From assembly GCA_963742715.1 (NCBI GenBank), contig CAVUMR010000001.1:1-64000 (forward strand): a stretch of DNA of 64,000 nt, given 5' to 3'. How positions within the stretch are numbered: position 1 is the first letter of the stretch; every line of letters starts with the position of its first letter. Position numbers and translations under genes: made by a program. A model generated the notes under the pieces. That model was not told where the DNA came from. It did no database searches and worked only from the letters and a program-made list of their open reading frames with translations. Below, in pieces: positions 16,663 through 24,251 of this stretch. Source of the stretch: CAVUMR01 sp963742715 (GTDB taxonomy: Bacteria > Actinomycetota > Actinomycetes > Mycobacteriales > Micromonosporaceae).

Positions 16663-18023
16663 GACGCGCTCCCGTCGGTCAGCCGGCGGCCCGCGGCCCT
16701 GGCGGCGGCGGCCAGTTCGGCGCCGGAGGCGCCGCACAGCTCCCCACTGGACACCACCGGCCGGCCGCCGACCAGCAGCAACGCCAGCGGCGCCGGTGGG
16801 CCGAGGACGAGTGCGGCGACCGGATCGGCGATGTCGGCGTGGCCGAGCCCGTCGAGCCGCCACAGCGCCAGGTCGGCCAGCTTGCCCGGCTCGATCGAGC
16901 CCAGCTCGTCCGCCCGGCCGAGCACCCGCGCCCCACCGATGGTTCCCAGCGCCAGCGCCTGCCGTGCGGTGAGCGCGGTGGGGCCGCCGGCCGCCCGCGC
17001 CATCAGCAGCGCCTGGCGCAGTTCCGCGACCAGCTGCCCGGCCTCCTGCGAGGCCGCCCCGTCCACTCCGAGCCCGACCGGTACGCCCGCGGCGAGCAGC
17101 GCGTTCGCCCGGGCGATGCCGGAGCCGAGCCGGGCGTTGGAGCTGGGGCAGTGCGCGATTCCGGTACCGGTACGCGCGAGCGCGGCGATCGCCTCGTCGG
17201 ACAGGTGTACGCCGTGCGCGAGCCACACGTCGCGGCCGAGCCAGCCGAGCCGCTCGGCGTACTCCACCGGGGTACAGCCGAACTTCTCCCGGCAGTACGA
17301 CTCCTCGTCCACCGTCTCGGCCAGGTGGGTGTGCAGCCGCACCTCCCTGCGCCGGGCCAGCGTCGCCGCCTCGGTCATCAGCCGCGAGCTGACCGAGAAC
17401 GGCGAACACGGCGCGACCGCGACCCGCACCATCGCGCCCGGTTCCGGGTCGTGGTACCGGTCGATCGCCTCCTCGGTCGCGGCCAGCGCGGAGTCGAGGT
17501 CCTCCACCAGCTCGTCCGGTGGCAGCCCGCCGTCCGACACACCGAGGTCCATCGAGCCGCGGCACGGGTGGAACCGCAGCCCGATCCGCGTCGCCGCCTC
17601 GATCTCGGCGGCGAACAGGTCACCGGCGCCGCGCGGGAACACGTAGTGGTGATCGGTGCTGGTGGTGCAGCCGGACAGGGCCAGCCAGCCGAGCCCGGCA
17701 CCGGCCGCCGCCGACACCAGCTCCGCGTCGATCCGGGCCCAGACGGGGTACAACTCACCCAGCCACTCGAACAGGGTCGCCTGCTGCGCGAGTCCACGGG
17801 TGATCCACTGGTACAGGTGGTGGTGGGTGTTGACCAGGCCCGGCGTGAGCAGGCAGCCCCGGCCGTCGACCCGGGTGCCGTCGCCGCTGGCCAGCCGCGG
17901 CGCCGGGCCGGCACCGACCGCGCTGATCCGGCCGCCGTCGACGATCACGTAACCGGTGGGGTACTCGGCCCCGGCCGCGTCCACCGTGGCGATCGCGCAG
18001 CCCTCGATAACGAGCGAGCTCAT
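16659..18023 (-). CDS. 8-oxoguanine/guanine deaminase-type amidohydrolase
   Basis: This 454-residue amidohydrolase has the HxH motif LVNTHHHLYQW (about residue 63), RLHTHLAET, the metal His in AHGVHLSDEA, HCPSSNARLGSG, and the Asp in GLGVDGAASQE. This pattern belongs to the TrzN/AtzB-like group that contains 8-oxoguanine deaminase. In this operon it most likely feeds guanine, as xanthine, into degradation. The specificity is inferred from context. The ATG at 18023 overlaps the stop of a nine-codon mini-ORF by ATGA. Confidence 0.82.
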   Translation of the reverse strand: MSSLVIEGCAIATVDAAGAEYPTGYVIVDGGRISAVGAGPAPRLASGDGTRVDGRGCLLTPGLVNTHHHLYQWITRGLAQQATLFEWLGELYPVWARIDAELVSAAAGAGLGWLALSGCTTSTDHHYVFPRGAGDLFAAEIEAATRIGLRFHPCRGSMDLGVSDGGLPPDELVEDLDSALAATEEAIDRYHDPEPGAMVRVAVAPCSPFSVSSRLMTEAATLARRREVRLHTHLAETVDEESYCREKFGCTPVEYAERLGWLGRDVWLAHGVHLSDEAIAALARTGTGIAHCPSSNARLGSGIARANALLAAGVPVGLGVDGAASQEAGQLVAELRQALLMARAAGGPTALTARQALALGTIGGARVLGRADELGSIEPGKLADLALWRLDGLGHADIADPVAALVLGPPAPLALLLVGGRPVVSSGELCGASGAELAAAARAAGRRLTDGSAS

Positions 18024-18049
18024 GCCGCCGCCTCGCTGCGCTCGCTCAT
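18020..18049 (-). CDS. Repeat-derived mini-ORF 2 (9 codons) coupling into the deaminase
   Basis: The ATG at 18049 overlaps the stop of mini-ORF 1 by ATGA. The peptide would be MSERSEAAA, and its TGA overlaps the deaminase ATG at 18023. It is built from the second copy of a 25-base repeat (18021-18045 and 18047-18071). A functional peptide is unlikely. What is visible is an unbroken chain of start/stop overlaps. Confidence 0.5.
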   Translation of the reverse strand: MSERSEAAA

Positions 18050-18133
18050 GCCGCCGCCTCGCTGCGCTCGCCGCCGTCATGAGGCACCAACGCACTGCGC
18101 TTCATGATTCGCTCGCTGCGCTCGCTCATGCCG
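18021..18133. repeat. Direct repeats of a GAGCGAGCGCAGCGAG-type element
   Basis: The core tcgctgcgctcgctcatg appears three times (two 25-base copies with a 26-base period at 18021 and 18047, and a third near 18109-18133). A diverged relative lies at 18686-18712. On the coding strand the element reads ATGAGCGAGCGCAGCGAG, i.e. MSERSE. I recall similar short SERSE-encoding repeats scattered through actinomycete genomes. Confidence 0.7.
18046..18129 (-). CDS. Repeat-derived mini-ORF 1 (27 codons) between xdhC and the deaminase
   Basis: The ATG at 18129 overlaps the xdhC TGA by ATGA. The reading begins MSERSERIMKRSALV and ends GGERSEAAA, and its stop overlaps mini-ORF 2. There is no recognisable domain. 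The two mini-ORFs replace a gap of about 100 bases with translated sequence, so ribosomes could pass from xdhC to the deaminase without a break. Confidence 0.5.
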   Translation of the reverse strand: MSERSERIMKRSALVPHDGGERSEAAA

Positions 18134-18656
18134 GTCCCCCGCCCGCCGCGTCGCCGACAGTCCCAGCCGTCCGGCGGGACGCGGCGAGGCGGACCGCGTC
18201 CATGATCTTCTCGTAGCCGGTACACCGGCACAGGTTGCCGGCCAGCGCCTCCCGGATGTCCGCGTCCTGGAGTTGACCCCCCTGCTCACGGGCCAGCAGA
18301 TCGTGTACCGCGACGATCAGGCCCGGGGTGCAGAACCCGCACTGGACCGCGCCGGTCTCCAGGAACGCCTGCTGTACCGGATCGAGCGCGTCATGTCCGG
18401 TGCTGGCGTCCGTTCCGGTGCCGAGTCCCTCCACGGTGACGATGTCCCGGCCCTCCGCCTGACCGGCCGCGACCAGGCAGGCGCACACCGACAAGCCGTC
18501 CAGGTACACCGTGCAGGAGCCGCATTCACCCTGCTCACAGGCGTTCTTCGAACCGGGCAGGCCGAGCCGCTCACGCAGCAGGTAGAGCAGGCTCTCGCCG
18601 GCCCACACGTCGTCGGCCTGCCGCTGCTCGCCGTTGATGGTGCAGTTCACTCTCAT
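18126..18656 (-). CDS. xdhC: Xanthine dehydrogenase [2Fe-2S] subunit
   Basis: The 176-residue iron-sulfur subunit passes electrons from the molybdenum site to FAD. All eight cluster cysteines are visible: CEQGECGSCTVYLDG with the fourth Cys in SVCACLV for the plant-ferredoxin cluster, and CGFCTPG plus CRCTGYEKI for the second cluster. Length matches the family. ATG 18656 overlaps the stop of a 19-codon mini-ORF. Another mini-ORF starts on its own stop codon. Confidence 0.95.
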   Translation of the reverse strand: MRVNCTINGEQRQADDVWAGESLLYLLRERLGLPGSKNACEQGECGSCTVYLDGLSVCACLVAAGQAEGRDIVTVEGLGTGTDASTGHDALDPVQQAFLETGAVQCGFCTPGLIVAVHDLLAREQGGQLQDADIREALAGNLCRCTGYEKIMDAVRLAASRRTAGTVGDAAGGGPA

Positions 18657-18712
18657 GCCATACCTCTTGGTTCGCGACTCCGGGGCTCGCTCCGCTCACT
18701 CCTCGCGCTCAC
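18653..18712 (-). CDS. Repeat-derived mini-ORF 3 (19 codons) between xdhB and xdhC
   Basis: The GTG at 18712 overlaps the xdhB TGA by GTGA. The reading VSARSERSEPRSREPRGMA ends in a TGA that overlaps the xdhC ATG by ATGA. It uses a diverged copy of the SERSE-type element seen at 18021-18133. Like mini-ORFs 1 and 2, it exactly bridges an intercistronic gap. Confidence 0.5.
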   Translation of the reverse strand: MSARSERSEPRSREPRGMA

Positions 18713-19566
18713 GGGCTCCTCCTGTGCTGATCCCAGCACCAGTTCAAGGTGCGGCGGGCCAGCACGGACAGCGCGTGCCGGCGGTAGTCGGCGGTGCCGC
18801 GTACGTCGTCGATCGGCGCCGCGGCCGCGGCCACCAGTTCCCCGAACCGTCGCGCGACCGTGCCGCCGACCGGGCTCCGCGACTCCCACGGCAGCTCGGC
18901 GGCGAGGAACTCCTCGGCCTCGACCGCCCGGCGCGGGGTCGGCGCGGCCGAGCCGATGCCGGTACCGACCTTCCCCTGCGTGGGATGCAGCGCGAGCGCG
19001 AACGAGCACACCGCGATCACCATCGCGTTGCGGGTGCCGATCTTGGCGAACTGCTCCGGCCCGTCCGCCGGGGCAACCAGGAACGCGCCGATCAGCTCGT
19101 CCGGTTCGATGACGCTGCGCTTCGGGCCGGTGAAGAACTCCGCCAGCGGTACCGTCCGGCTGCCGCGTACCGAGGCCAGCTCGACCAGCGCGTTTCCGGC
19201 CAGCAGTGGCGGGTGCGCGTCCCCGGCCGGGGAGGCCGAGCCGAGGTTCCCGCCGACCGTGCCACGGTTACGGATCTGCGGCGAGCCGACCGTCCGCGCC
19301 GCCATGGCCAGCCCGGGCAGCCGGGTGCCCAGTTCGTCGATGATCCGGCGGTACGTCACGCCCGCGCCGATCCGCAGGTGCCCGTTGTCCGGCGCCCACT
19401 GGGTCAACTCCGGTACCCGGGTCAGGTCCAGCAGCGCGGGCGGCCGGCGCCGGTCGAAGTTCAGTTCGACCATCACGTCGGTGCCGCCGGCGATCGGCAC
19501 CGCGTCCGGGTACGCCGCCTTGGCCGCGAGCGCGTCGACCCAGGACGACGGGCTCAGAAACTCCAC
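18709..19566 (-). CDS. xdhB: Xanthine dehydrogenase FAD-binding subunit
   Basis: The protein (285 residues) carries the FAD-contact motifs of the CO-dehydrogenase medium-subunit family: PIAGGTDVMVEL (about residue 25) and TVGSPQIRNRGTVGGNLGSASPAGD (about residue 92; shown here as TVGSPQ and IRNRGTVGGN). I prefer GTG 19566 with GGGG six bases upstream. A second in-frame GTG at 19578 would add four residues. Either start overlaps the urate oxidase end, so translation is coupled. Confidence 0.9.
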   Translation of the reverse strand: MEFLSPSSWVDALAAKAAYPDAVPIAGGTDVMVELNFDRRRPPALLDLTRVPELTQWAPDNGHLRIGAGVTYRRIIDELGTRLPGLAMAARTVGSPQIRNRGTVGGNLGSASPAGDAHPPLLAGNALVELASVRGSRTVPLAEFFTGPKRSVIEPDELIGAFLVAPADGPEQFAKIGTRNAMVIAVCSFALALHPTQGKVGTGIGSAAPTPRRAVEAEEFLAAELPWESRSPVGGTVARRFGELVAAAAAPIDDVRGTADYRRHALSVLARRTLNWCWDQHRRSP

Positions 19567-20426
19567 GGCGCACCCCACGGAAAGTCGGACCCGGGCGCGT
19601 CGTCGCGCAGCACCGTGCCCTCGATCAGCCCGTACGGCCGGTCCGCGGCCACGAACACCTCGTTCTGGTTGTCCAACTCGAACGGGCTCAGGTCCACCAG
19701 CAGGTGGTGCTTGTTCGGCAGCGAGAGCCGTACCTCGACCAGCTCCGGCCGCGCTTCCAGCACCCGGTGCCCCATCGCGTACAACGTCTGCTGCAGCGAC
19801 CGTGAGTACGTGTCCACGAACGCCCCGACCAGCGCCTTTCGTGCCTCCACATAGGACTCGCCGAAGTCGGCGTCGGTACTCCCGTGCCGCCAGGCGGCGG
19901 TGACCGCGGTGGCCAGGATGCGGTCCTTGGTCTCCGGCAGCGTGGTGTAGCGGTCCTTGGGGTAGCCGGTGAACTCCGAGTCGGTGGAGTTGAGCAGCAC
20001 CAGGTCGATCAGCCCGGACAGCACCTGGGTCCGGTCGCCGTCGTGGCAGACGGTCGCGGTGCGCACCTCGCCGCCGTCGCGGGCGAACGAGTGCGGGCCG
20101 AGCCGGCGCCAGCCGTACTGCTCGAGCTGCACCCGCGCACTGTGGATGGTCGGCTGGCTCGCCACGAAGTGCCGGGCCAGCAACAGCCCGAAGTCCTCGA
20201 TCTCGCCGACGCCGTGCTCGCGGGCGAACGCGTACACCGTGTTCTTCTGCGTGTCGGTCGGCAGCACCCCGGCGTTGTCGCCGGTCAGGTGGGTGCCGGC
20301 CAGGTCGCCGGTGAGCGCGATGGACACGTTGAGGTCGACGACGCGGTGCTGGTCGCCGTCCCGGTCCACCCGTACCAGCCGGGTCTCCGCCTTGCCGTAC
20401 CGGTTCGGCCCGAGTGTTATCGCCAT
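19554..20426 (-). CDS. uox: Urate oxidase (uricase)
   Basis: Cofactor-free uricase converts urate and oxygen to 5-hydroxyisourate and hydrogen peroxide. The 290-residue protein has the catalytic Lys in NRYGKAETRLVR (residue 12), the Thr of the dyad in LPTDTQKNTVY, and the tandem T-fold halves with LPNKHHLLVDLSPF near the end. It begins three bases after the uraH stop. No peroxisomal-type tail is expected or seen. Confidence 0.95.
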   Translation of the reverse strand: MAITLGPNRYGKAETRLVRVDRDGDQHRVVDLNVSIALTGDLAGTHLTGDNAGVLPTDTQKNTVYAFAREHGVGEIEDFGLLLARHFVASQPTIHSARVQLEQYGWRRLGPHSFARDGGEVRTATVCHDGDRTQVLSGLIDLVLLNSTDSEFTGYPKDRYTTLPETKDRILATAVTAAWRHGSTDADFGESYVEARKALVGAFVDTYSRSLQQTLYAMGHRVLEARPELVEVRLSLPNKHHLLVDLSPFELDNQNEVFVAADRPYGLIEGTVLRDDAPGSDFPWGAPWSF

Positions 20427-20429
20427 GTT

Positions 20430-20762
20430 TTACGACCCTCGATAGGTGCTGTAGCCGTACGGGCTGAGCAGCAGCGGTACATGGTGGTGCCGGTCCGGCT
20501 CGGTCACCTGGAAGGCGACGGTCACCTCCGGGAAGAAGCCGGCGCCGGCGAGATAGGTGCCGGTGTCGAAGACCAGCCGGTACACGCCGGCGCTCCAGTC
20601 GGTGTCGTCGACCCAGTCGCGCAGCCGGCCGTCGGCGTCGGTGCTGCCGGTGGCCAGCGCGATCCAGTCGTCGCCGTCCCGCCGGTCCAGCCGGACCCGC
20701 ACTCCGGCCGCGGGTTCGCCCCGCGCCGTGTCCAGCACATGCGTGGAAAGGCTCACGATCAC
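20430..20762 (-). CDS. uraH: 5-hydroxyisourate hydrolase (transthyretin-like)
   Basis: The 110-residue enzyme hydrolyses 5-hydroxyisourate to OHCU. The transthyretin-related signatures are complete: STHVLDTARG at the N-terminus and the diagnostic C-terminal YRGS. The start overlaps uraD by four bases (ATGA). Order uraD-uraH-uox places the three steps from urate to allantoin at the head of the operon. Confidence 0.96.
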   Translation of the reverse strand: MIVSLSTHVLDTARGEPAAGVRVRLDRRDGDDWIALATGSTDADGRLRDWVDDTDWSAGVYRLVFDTGTYLAGAGFFPEVTVAFQVTEPDRHHHVPLLLSPYGYSTYRGS

Positions 20763-21316
20763 ACCTCCGAGCCGGCCGGCGCGGCGCCGCCCGGCGCGGC
20801 TTCGGGCGTCGCGAACAGTTTGCGCAGCCGGAGCTGGACGATCTTGGCCAGCTCCGTGCGTACCTCCGCCTGCTCTGCGATCGGGTCGTTGCCCAGCCGG
20901 CGGCGGGCCGCGGCGAGCAGCTCGGCCGGACCGAGCCCGGTCGCGCAGATCAGGAACACGTGGTCGAAGCGGTCCTCGTACCGCTGGTTCGCCTCGACCA
21001 GCGCGGACCGGACCTCGTCATCGGCCTGCCGCATGCCGGACTGTTCGCCGGCCGACCAGCGCGCCTCCCGGCCGCCGCCGGTGGGCCGGTCGCCGATCCG
21101 CGGATGCGCGGCCAGCGCTTTCCCGATCTCCGTCCAGTCCAGTGCCGCCAGTGCGGCGTCGCCCGCGGCGAGCAGGCTGTCCAGATGTGGGTACGGCCGG
21201 CCGGCCGCGATCGTCGCGGCCCAGGCCGGCGACGCGCAGCAGGCGCGCAACTCGTGCTCCGCCGCGGCCGGCGGCAACTCGTTGAAGGCGGCAAGCTCCA
21301 TGGTCGATCCGCCCAC
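20759..21316 (-). CDS. uraD: OHCU decarboxylase
   Basis: This enzyme decarboxylates 2-oxo-4-hydroxy-4-carboxy-5-ureidoimidazoline to (S)-allantoin. The protein (185 residues) has the family motifs FNELPPAAAEHELRACC, the catalytic His in ALAAHPRIGDRP, WSAGEQSGM and NQRYEDRFDHVFLICATG. I choose GTG 21316 because GGGAGG lies seven bases before it; ATG 21301 in the same frame lacks a spaced ribosome binding site. It is the first gene of the purine operon. Confidence 0.94.
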   Translation of the reverse strand: MGGSTMELAAFNELPPAAAEHELRACCASPAWAATIAAGRPYPHLDSLLAAGDAALAALDWTEIGKALAAHPRIGDRPTGGGREARWSAGEQSGMRQADDEVRSALVEANQRYEDRFDHVFLICATGLGPAELLAAARRRLGNDPIAEQAEVRTELAKIVQLRLRKLFATPEAAPGGAAPAGSEV

Positions 21317-21424
21317 CAACCCACCTCCCGCTAGCGCCGCTCGATCCAGTCGAGGCAGTACAGCAGCACCGTACGCACACGTCCTACAGCGCAAACTACG
21401 AATCTGACCGGCTCGGCCAGCCCG

Positions 21425-21448
21425 GCTTTTGTAGGTTCCTACAAAAGC
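21425..21448. promoter_or_regulatory. 24-bp perfect palindrome, probable operator between uraD and the PucR gene
   Basis: The sequence 21425-21448 has two perfect 11-base arms (gcttttgtagg and its complement) around TT. It sits in the divergent promoter region, 109 bases from the uraD start and 117 from the regulator start. A/T-rich arms stand out in this GC-rich DNA. PucR is the obvious candidate ligand, but a GntR- or TetR-type protein could also use such symmetry. Confidence 0.6.
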
Positions 21449-21564
21449 TCGCGTTACGATGACCGCCGGTAGTGCCGGTCGGACGGTCAGGTCCGCAGAG
21501 CCAGCGGCCGCCCGTCGCGTCCCCTGCCCGTCACCTGCCGCGCCCCGTGTACCGAGGAGCCGCC

Positions 21565-23247
21565 GTGCGCCTGCGTGACCTGCTGAACCGGCCCGAGTTC
21601 GGGCTGGTACTGCTGGCCGGCGAGGACCAGCTCGACCGGCCGGTACGACGGGTCGCCACCACCGATCTGCTCGACCCGCGGCGGTACCTGTCCGGTGGCG
21701 AGCTGGTACTCAGCGGAATGATGTGGCGGCGTACCCCGGTCGACTCCGAGACGTTCGTCGCCGCGCTGGTCGAAGCCGGAGTGGCCGGGCTCGGCGCCGG
21801 CGACGCGGCCCTCGGCTCGGTACCGGCCGACCTGGTTTCGGCCTGTGTCCGGCACGGCCTGCCGCTGTTCGAGGTACCGGTCGACGTGTCCTTCCAGACC
21901 ATCAGCGACGCGACCATCAGCAACGCGACCAGCAACGCGGCCATCGGCGAGGCGGTGGCGCCGACCGGCGGCGGTGACCGCGGTGGTACGGCCGGAGGCG
22001 GGCTGAGCCAGCACCGGGCGGTGCTGGCCGCGGTCGCCGACGGCGCCGGCCTGGACGAGCTGTTGTCGCTGGTCGCGGCGGACATCGGCAGCCCGTGCTG
22101 GGTGGTCGCCGCGACCGGCCGGGTGCTCGCCGGGGTGGAGCCGCTCGCGGACGGCGTCCGGGACCGGCTCGCCGCCGCCTACCTGACCGCCGAGCGGCTG
22201 CCCCGGGTGGTGACCGTGGCGCGCCAGCCGTACTCGTTGTTCGCCGTGCCCAGCCGGCCGGCCAGTCGGTTGGCCGGCTGGTTCCTGGCCGGTGCCGGCG
22301 ACGCCGGCCGCTGGCCGGACGAGCGGCAGGAGGCGGCGGCCGAGCTCGCCACCCTGCTGTCGCTGTACCGCGCCCGACTCACCGAGAGCCGCCGGGTCGA
22401 GCGCCGGCTCGCCGCCGAACTGGTCCGCCCGCTTCTCGCCGACGGCGGCGAGACCGAGATCCGGGCCGGCCTGCTCGCCTGCGGCCTGTCCGAGCAGGAC
22501 ACCTTCGTCGTGGTCGCGCTGAGCCTGACCGGCGCCGGTACGGCCGCGGAGGTGGCGATCGCGGTGGCCGAGGAGATCGCCCGGCCGCTGCCGGTGCGCG
22601 CGGCGGTGGCCGGGACCGACGGCTCGACCGGCGGCGGCGGTCCGGCCGGCCCCGGCGGGGCAGCCGGCGGCAGTCCAACCGGCGGGGAGGTGATCGCGGT
22701 GTTCGCGGTCGAGCCCGACGCGGCCGCGGGGGTGACCGACGGAGTCGCGGCCGCGGTACAGGCGCTTCGCCCCGGCCTCGCCGGGATGCGACTCGCGGCC
22801 GGGGTGAGCGATCCGGTCACCGGGTCGGCGGGACTGCACGGCGCGGTCGAGGAGGCCCGGTACGCGCACCGGCTCGCCACGGCCCGGTCCGGGCGTACCA
22901 GCCTGGTGTCCGGCGCCGAGCTCGCGTCCCACCACGTACTGCTCGCCTCGGTGGCGCCGGAGGTGCGCCGGTCATTTCACCGGCGGCTGCTCGGTCCGCT
23001 GCTCGACTATGACCGGGCCCACCACGCGAATCTGGTACGAACCCTCGACACGTTCCTGTCGTACTCCGGTTCGTGGACCCGCTGCGCGGAAGAACTGCAC
23101 GTACACGTGAACACATTGCGGTACCGGATCCGCCGGATCGAACAGTTGACCAACCGCGATCTCACCAGGCTCGATCACCGGGTCGATCTGCTGCTCGCGC
23201 TGCGACTCGGCCGGGACGAGACCCGAGACGGGATCAGAGACGCCTAA
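21565..23247 (+). CDS. PucR-family transcriptional regulator of purine catabolism
   Basis: The 560-residue protein has the N-terminal PucR domain (LRDLLNRPEFGLVLLAGEDQ, DLLDPRRYLSGGELVLSG), a central GGDEF-like/CdaR domain, and the C-terminal PucR helix-turn-helix (CAEELHVHVNTLRYRIRRI, residues 510-545). Members sense purine metabolites and activate degradation genes. GTG 21565 is chosen for GAGGAG six bases upstream; an in-frame GTG-like start at 21472 would lie over the operator region. It is divergent from the purine operon, its likely target. Confidence 0.92.
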   Translation: MRLRDLLNRPEFGLVLLAGEDQLDRPVRRVATTDLLDPRRYLSGGELVLSGMMWRRTPVDSETFVAALVEAGVAGLGAGDAALGSVPADLVSACVRHGLPLFEVPVDVSFQTISDATISNATSNAAIGEAVAPTGGGDRGGTAGGGLSQHRAVLAAVADGAGLDELLSLVAADIGSPCWVVAATGRVLAGVEPLADGVRDRLAAAYLTAERLPRVVTVARQPYSLFAVPSRPASRLAGWFLAGAGDAGRWPDERQEAAAELATLLSLYRARLTESRRVERRLAAELVRPLLADGGETEIRAGLLACGLSEQDTFVVVALSLTGAGTAAEVAIAVAEEIARPLPVRAAVAGTDGSTGGGGPAGPGGAAGGSPTGGEVIAVFAVEPDAAAGVTDGVAAAVQALRPGLAGMRLAAGVSDPVTGSAGLHGAVEEARYAHRLATARSGRTSLVSGAELASHHVLLASVAPEVRRSFHRRLLGPLLDYDRAHHANLVRTLDTFLSYSGSWTRCAEELHVHVNTLRYRIRRIEQLTNRDLTRLDHRVDLLLALRLGRDETRDGIRDA

Positions 23248-23629
23248 TACGCGCGAAATGTCCGAGCCGTCCGACTGGTTCTACCCCTATCCGGCTGTCT
23301 CGGACCTCTATCCGGCGACGACACAACGCCGGTTCAAGTGACGCTGCGAGCATCACTTGAACCGGCGCGTAGGTGCGACACCGTATCCGGAACGGCTGGC
23401 GAATCCACTACTCCGGGCACCTGAGCCGTGCAGCAAGGCCGGTACCCGTCACAAGACCGCGAAATAGCGTCTTACCCGGCCTCGGAAGGCGCTTACTCGG
23501 TGCGACCGCGTAAGCACTCTCACAGTATCCCGGTGTCGCGGCGGAAAGACCCATCGACGCTTGTCGACTCACCTGGGCGCCGTCGCCGGCCTTCCCGCTT
23601 TCCCGACTCCGAGGACGGACTACCGACCT
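23248..23629. other. Gene-free stretch between the PucR gene and lsr2
   Basis: Apart from the hairpin at 23327-23367, I see no supported gene. A 77-codon plus-strand frame at 23428 has poor codon bias and no ribosome binding site. Confidence 0.6.
23327..23367. terminator. Hairpin downstream of the PucR gene
   Basis: A perfect 15-bp inverted repeat (23327-23341 with 23353-23367) surrounds an 11-base loop, 80 bases after the PucR stop. The position suits transcription termination for PucR. It contains ggttcaag but has no tRNA cloverleaf. Confidence 0.5.
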
Positions 23630-23977
23630 TTACCGGCCGGCTTCTGCTTCGTACTGCTTGACCACATCCTGGGAAATACGGCCGCGCTCGGATACTTCAA
23701 GACCCTTGCGCTTGGCCCATTCCCGGATGGCCCGGTTCTGCTCGCGGTCAGTGGTCGCGGGGCCGCTGCCACCGCGTCCACGTGCGGCCTTAGCTGCGTT
23801 GCGGCCGAGCCGACGCGCTGCGCCGGTGTACGGCGCGAGTGCCTCACGCAGGGCGGTCGCGTTCTTTTCGGACAGGTCCATCTCGTAGGTAACACCATCG
23901 AGACCGAACCGAACAGTCTCGCCCGCCTCGCCGCCGTCCAGGTCGTCGACAAGGAGTAGCTGCACTTTCTGTGCCAT
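23630..23977 (-). CDS. lsr2: Lsr2 nucleoid-associated protein
   Basis: Lsr2 is an H-NS-like xenogeneic silencer that bridges A/T-rich DNA. The 115-residue protein has the N-terminal oligomerisation domain (MAQKVQLLLVDDLDGGEA, VTYEMDLSEKNA) and the C-terminal DNA-binding domain with the AT-hook-like loop around NRAIREWAKRKGLEVSERGR and an ISQDVVKQYEAEAGR end. GGAAGG seven bases before ATG 23977 fixes the start. The upstream DNA is lower in GC than its surroundings, as expected for an autoregulated lsr2 promoter. Confidence 0.95.
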   Translation of the reverse strand: MAQKVQLLLVDDLDGGEAGETVRFGLDGVTYEMDLSEKNATALREALAPYTGAARRLGRNAAKAARGRGGSGPATTDREQNRAIREWAKRKGLEVSERGRISQDVVKQYEAEAGR

Positions 23978-24187
23978 TATTATCGCCTTCCGTGAGCAAT
24001 ACCAACTCCGTGCGGCCCACCCTTGGGGACATGCTCGGTGTTGATGTGACCCTAGCTGACGCAATAGTAGTACGCGGAGAATCAATAAGGCGCGCCGGCA
24101 CCGCGTTACGGCGCAAAGAAAATTCGGCACGCTCGGCCGGAGCGGGAATCATGCCCGCTCAGCACCCACACGTCACCATCATGAACG

Positions 24188-24251
24188 CCGGGATTATCGC
24201 GGACCGCGCACCGCACGGCGCCATGGTCGGTCCCGGGATTATCGCGGACCG
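24188..24251. repeat. 19-bp direct repeat, period 45, overlapping a stop codon
   Basis: ccgggattatcgcggaccg occurs exactly at 24188-24206 and 24233-24251. The second copy contains the stop codon (24239-24241) of the minus-strand phosphotransferase gene, so the first looks like a duplicated gene end. Confidence 0.65.

Noticed and set aside
16663..17565. N-terminal extension of the xdhA frame upstream of ATG 16662
   Set aside because: It overlaps the deaminase gene in another frame, lacks XDH similarity, and ATG 16662 gives a normal ATGA coupling and the usual N-terminus.
14269..17646. Very long plus-strand open frame opposite xdhA and the deaminase
   Set aside because: Its product is His/Arg/Val-rich with no family features; the minus strand encodes clear xanthine dehydrogenase and amidohydrolase motifs. 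It is a GC-bias shadow.
23327..23367. Possible tRNA T-arm (ggttcaagt)
   Set aside because: The segment is simply one arm of a perfect hairpin; there is no acceptor, D or anticodon stem around it.
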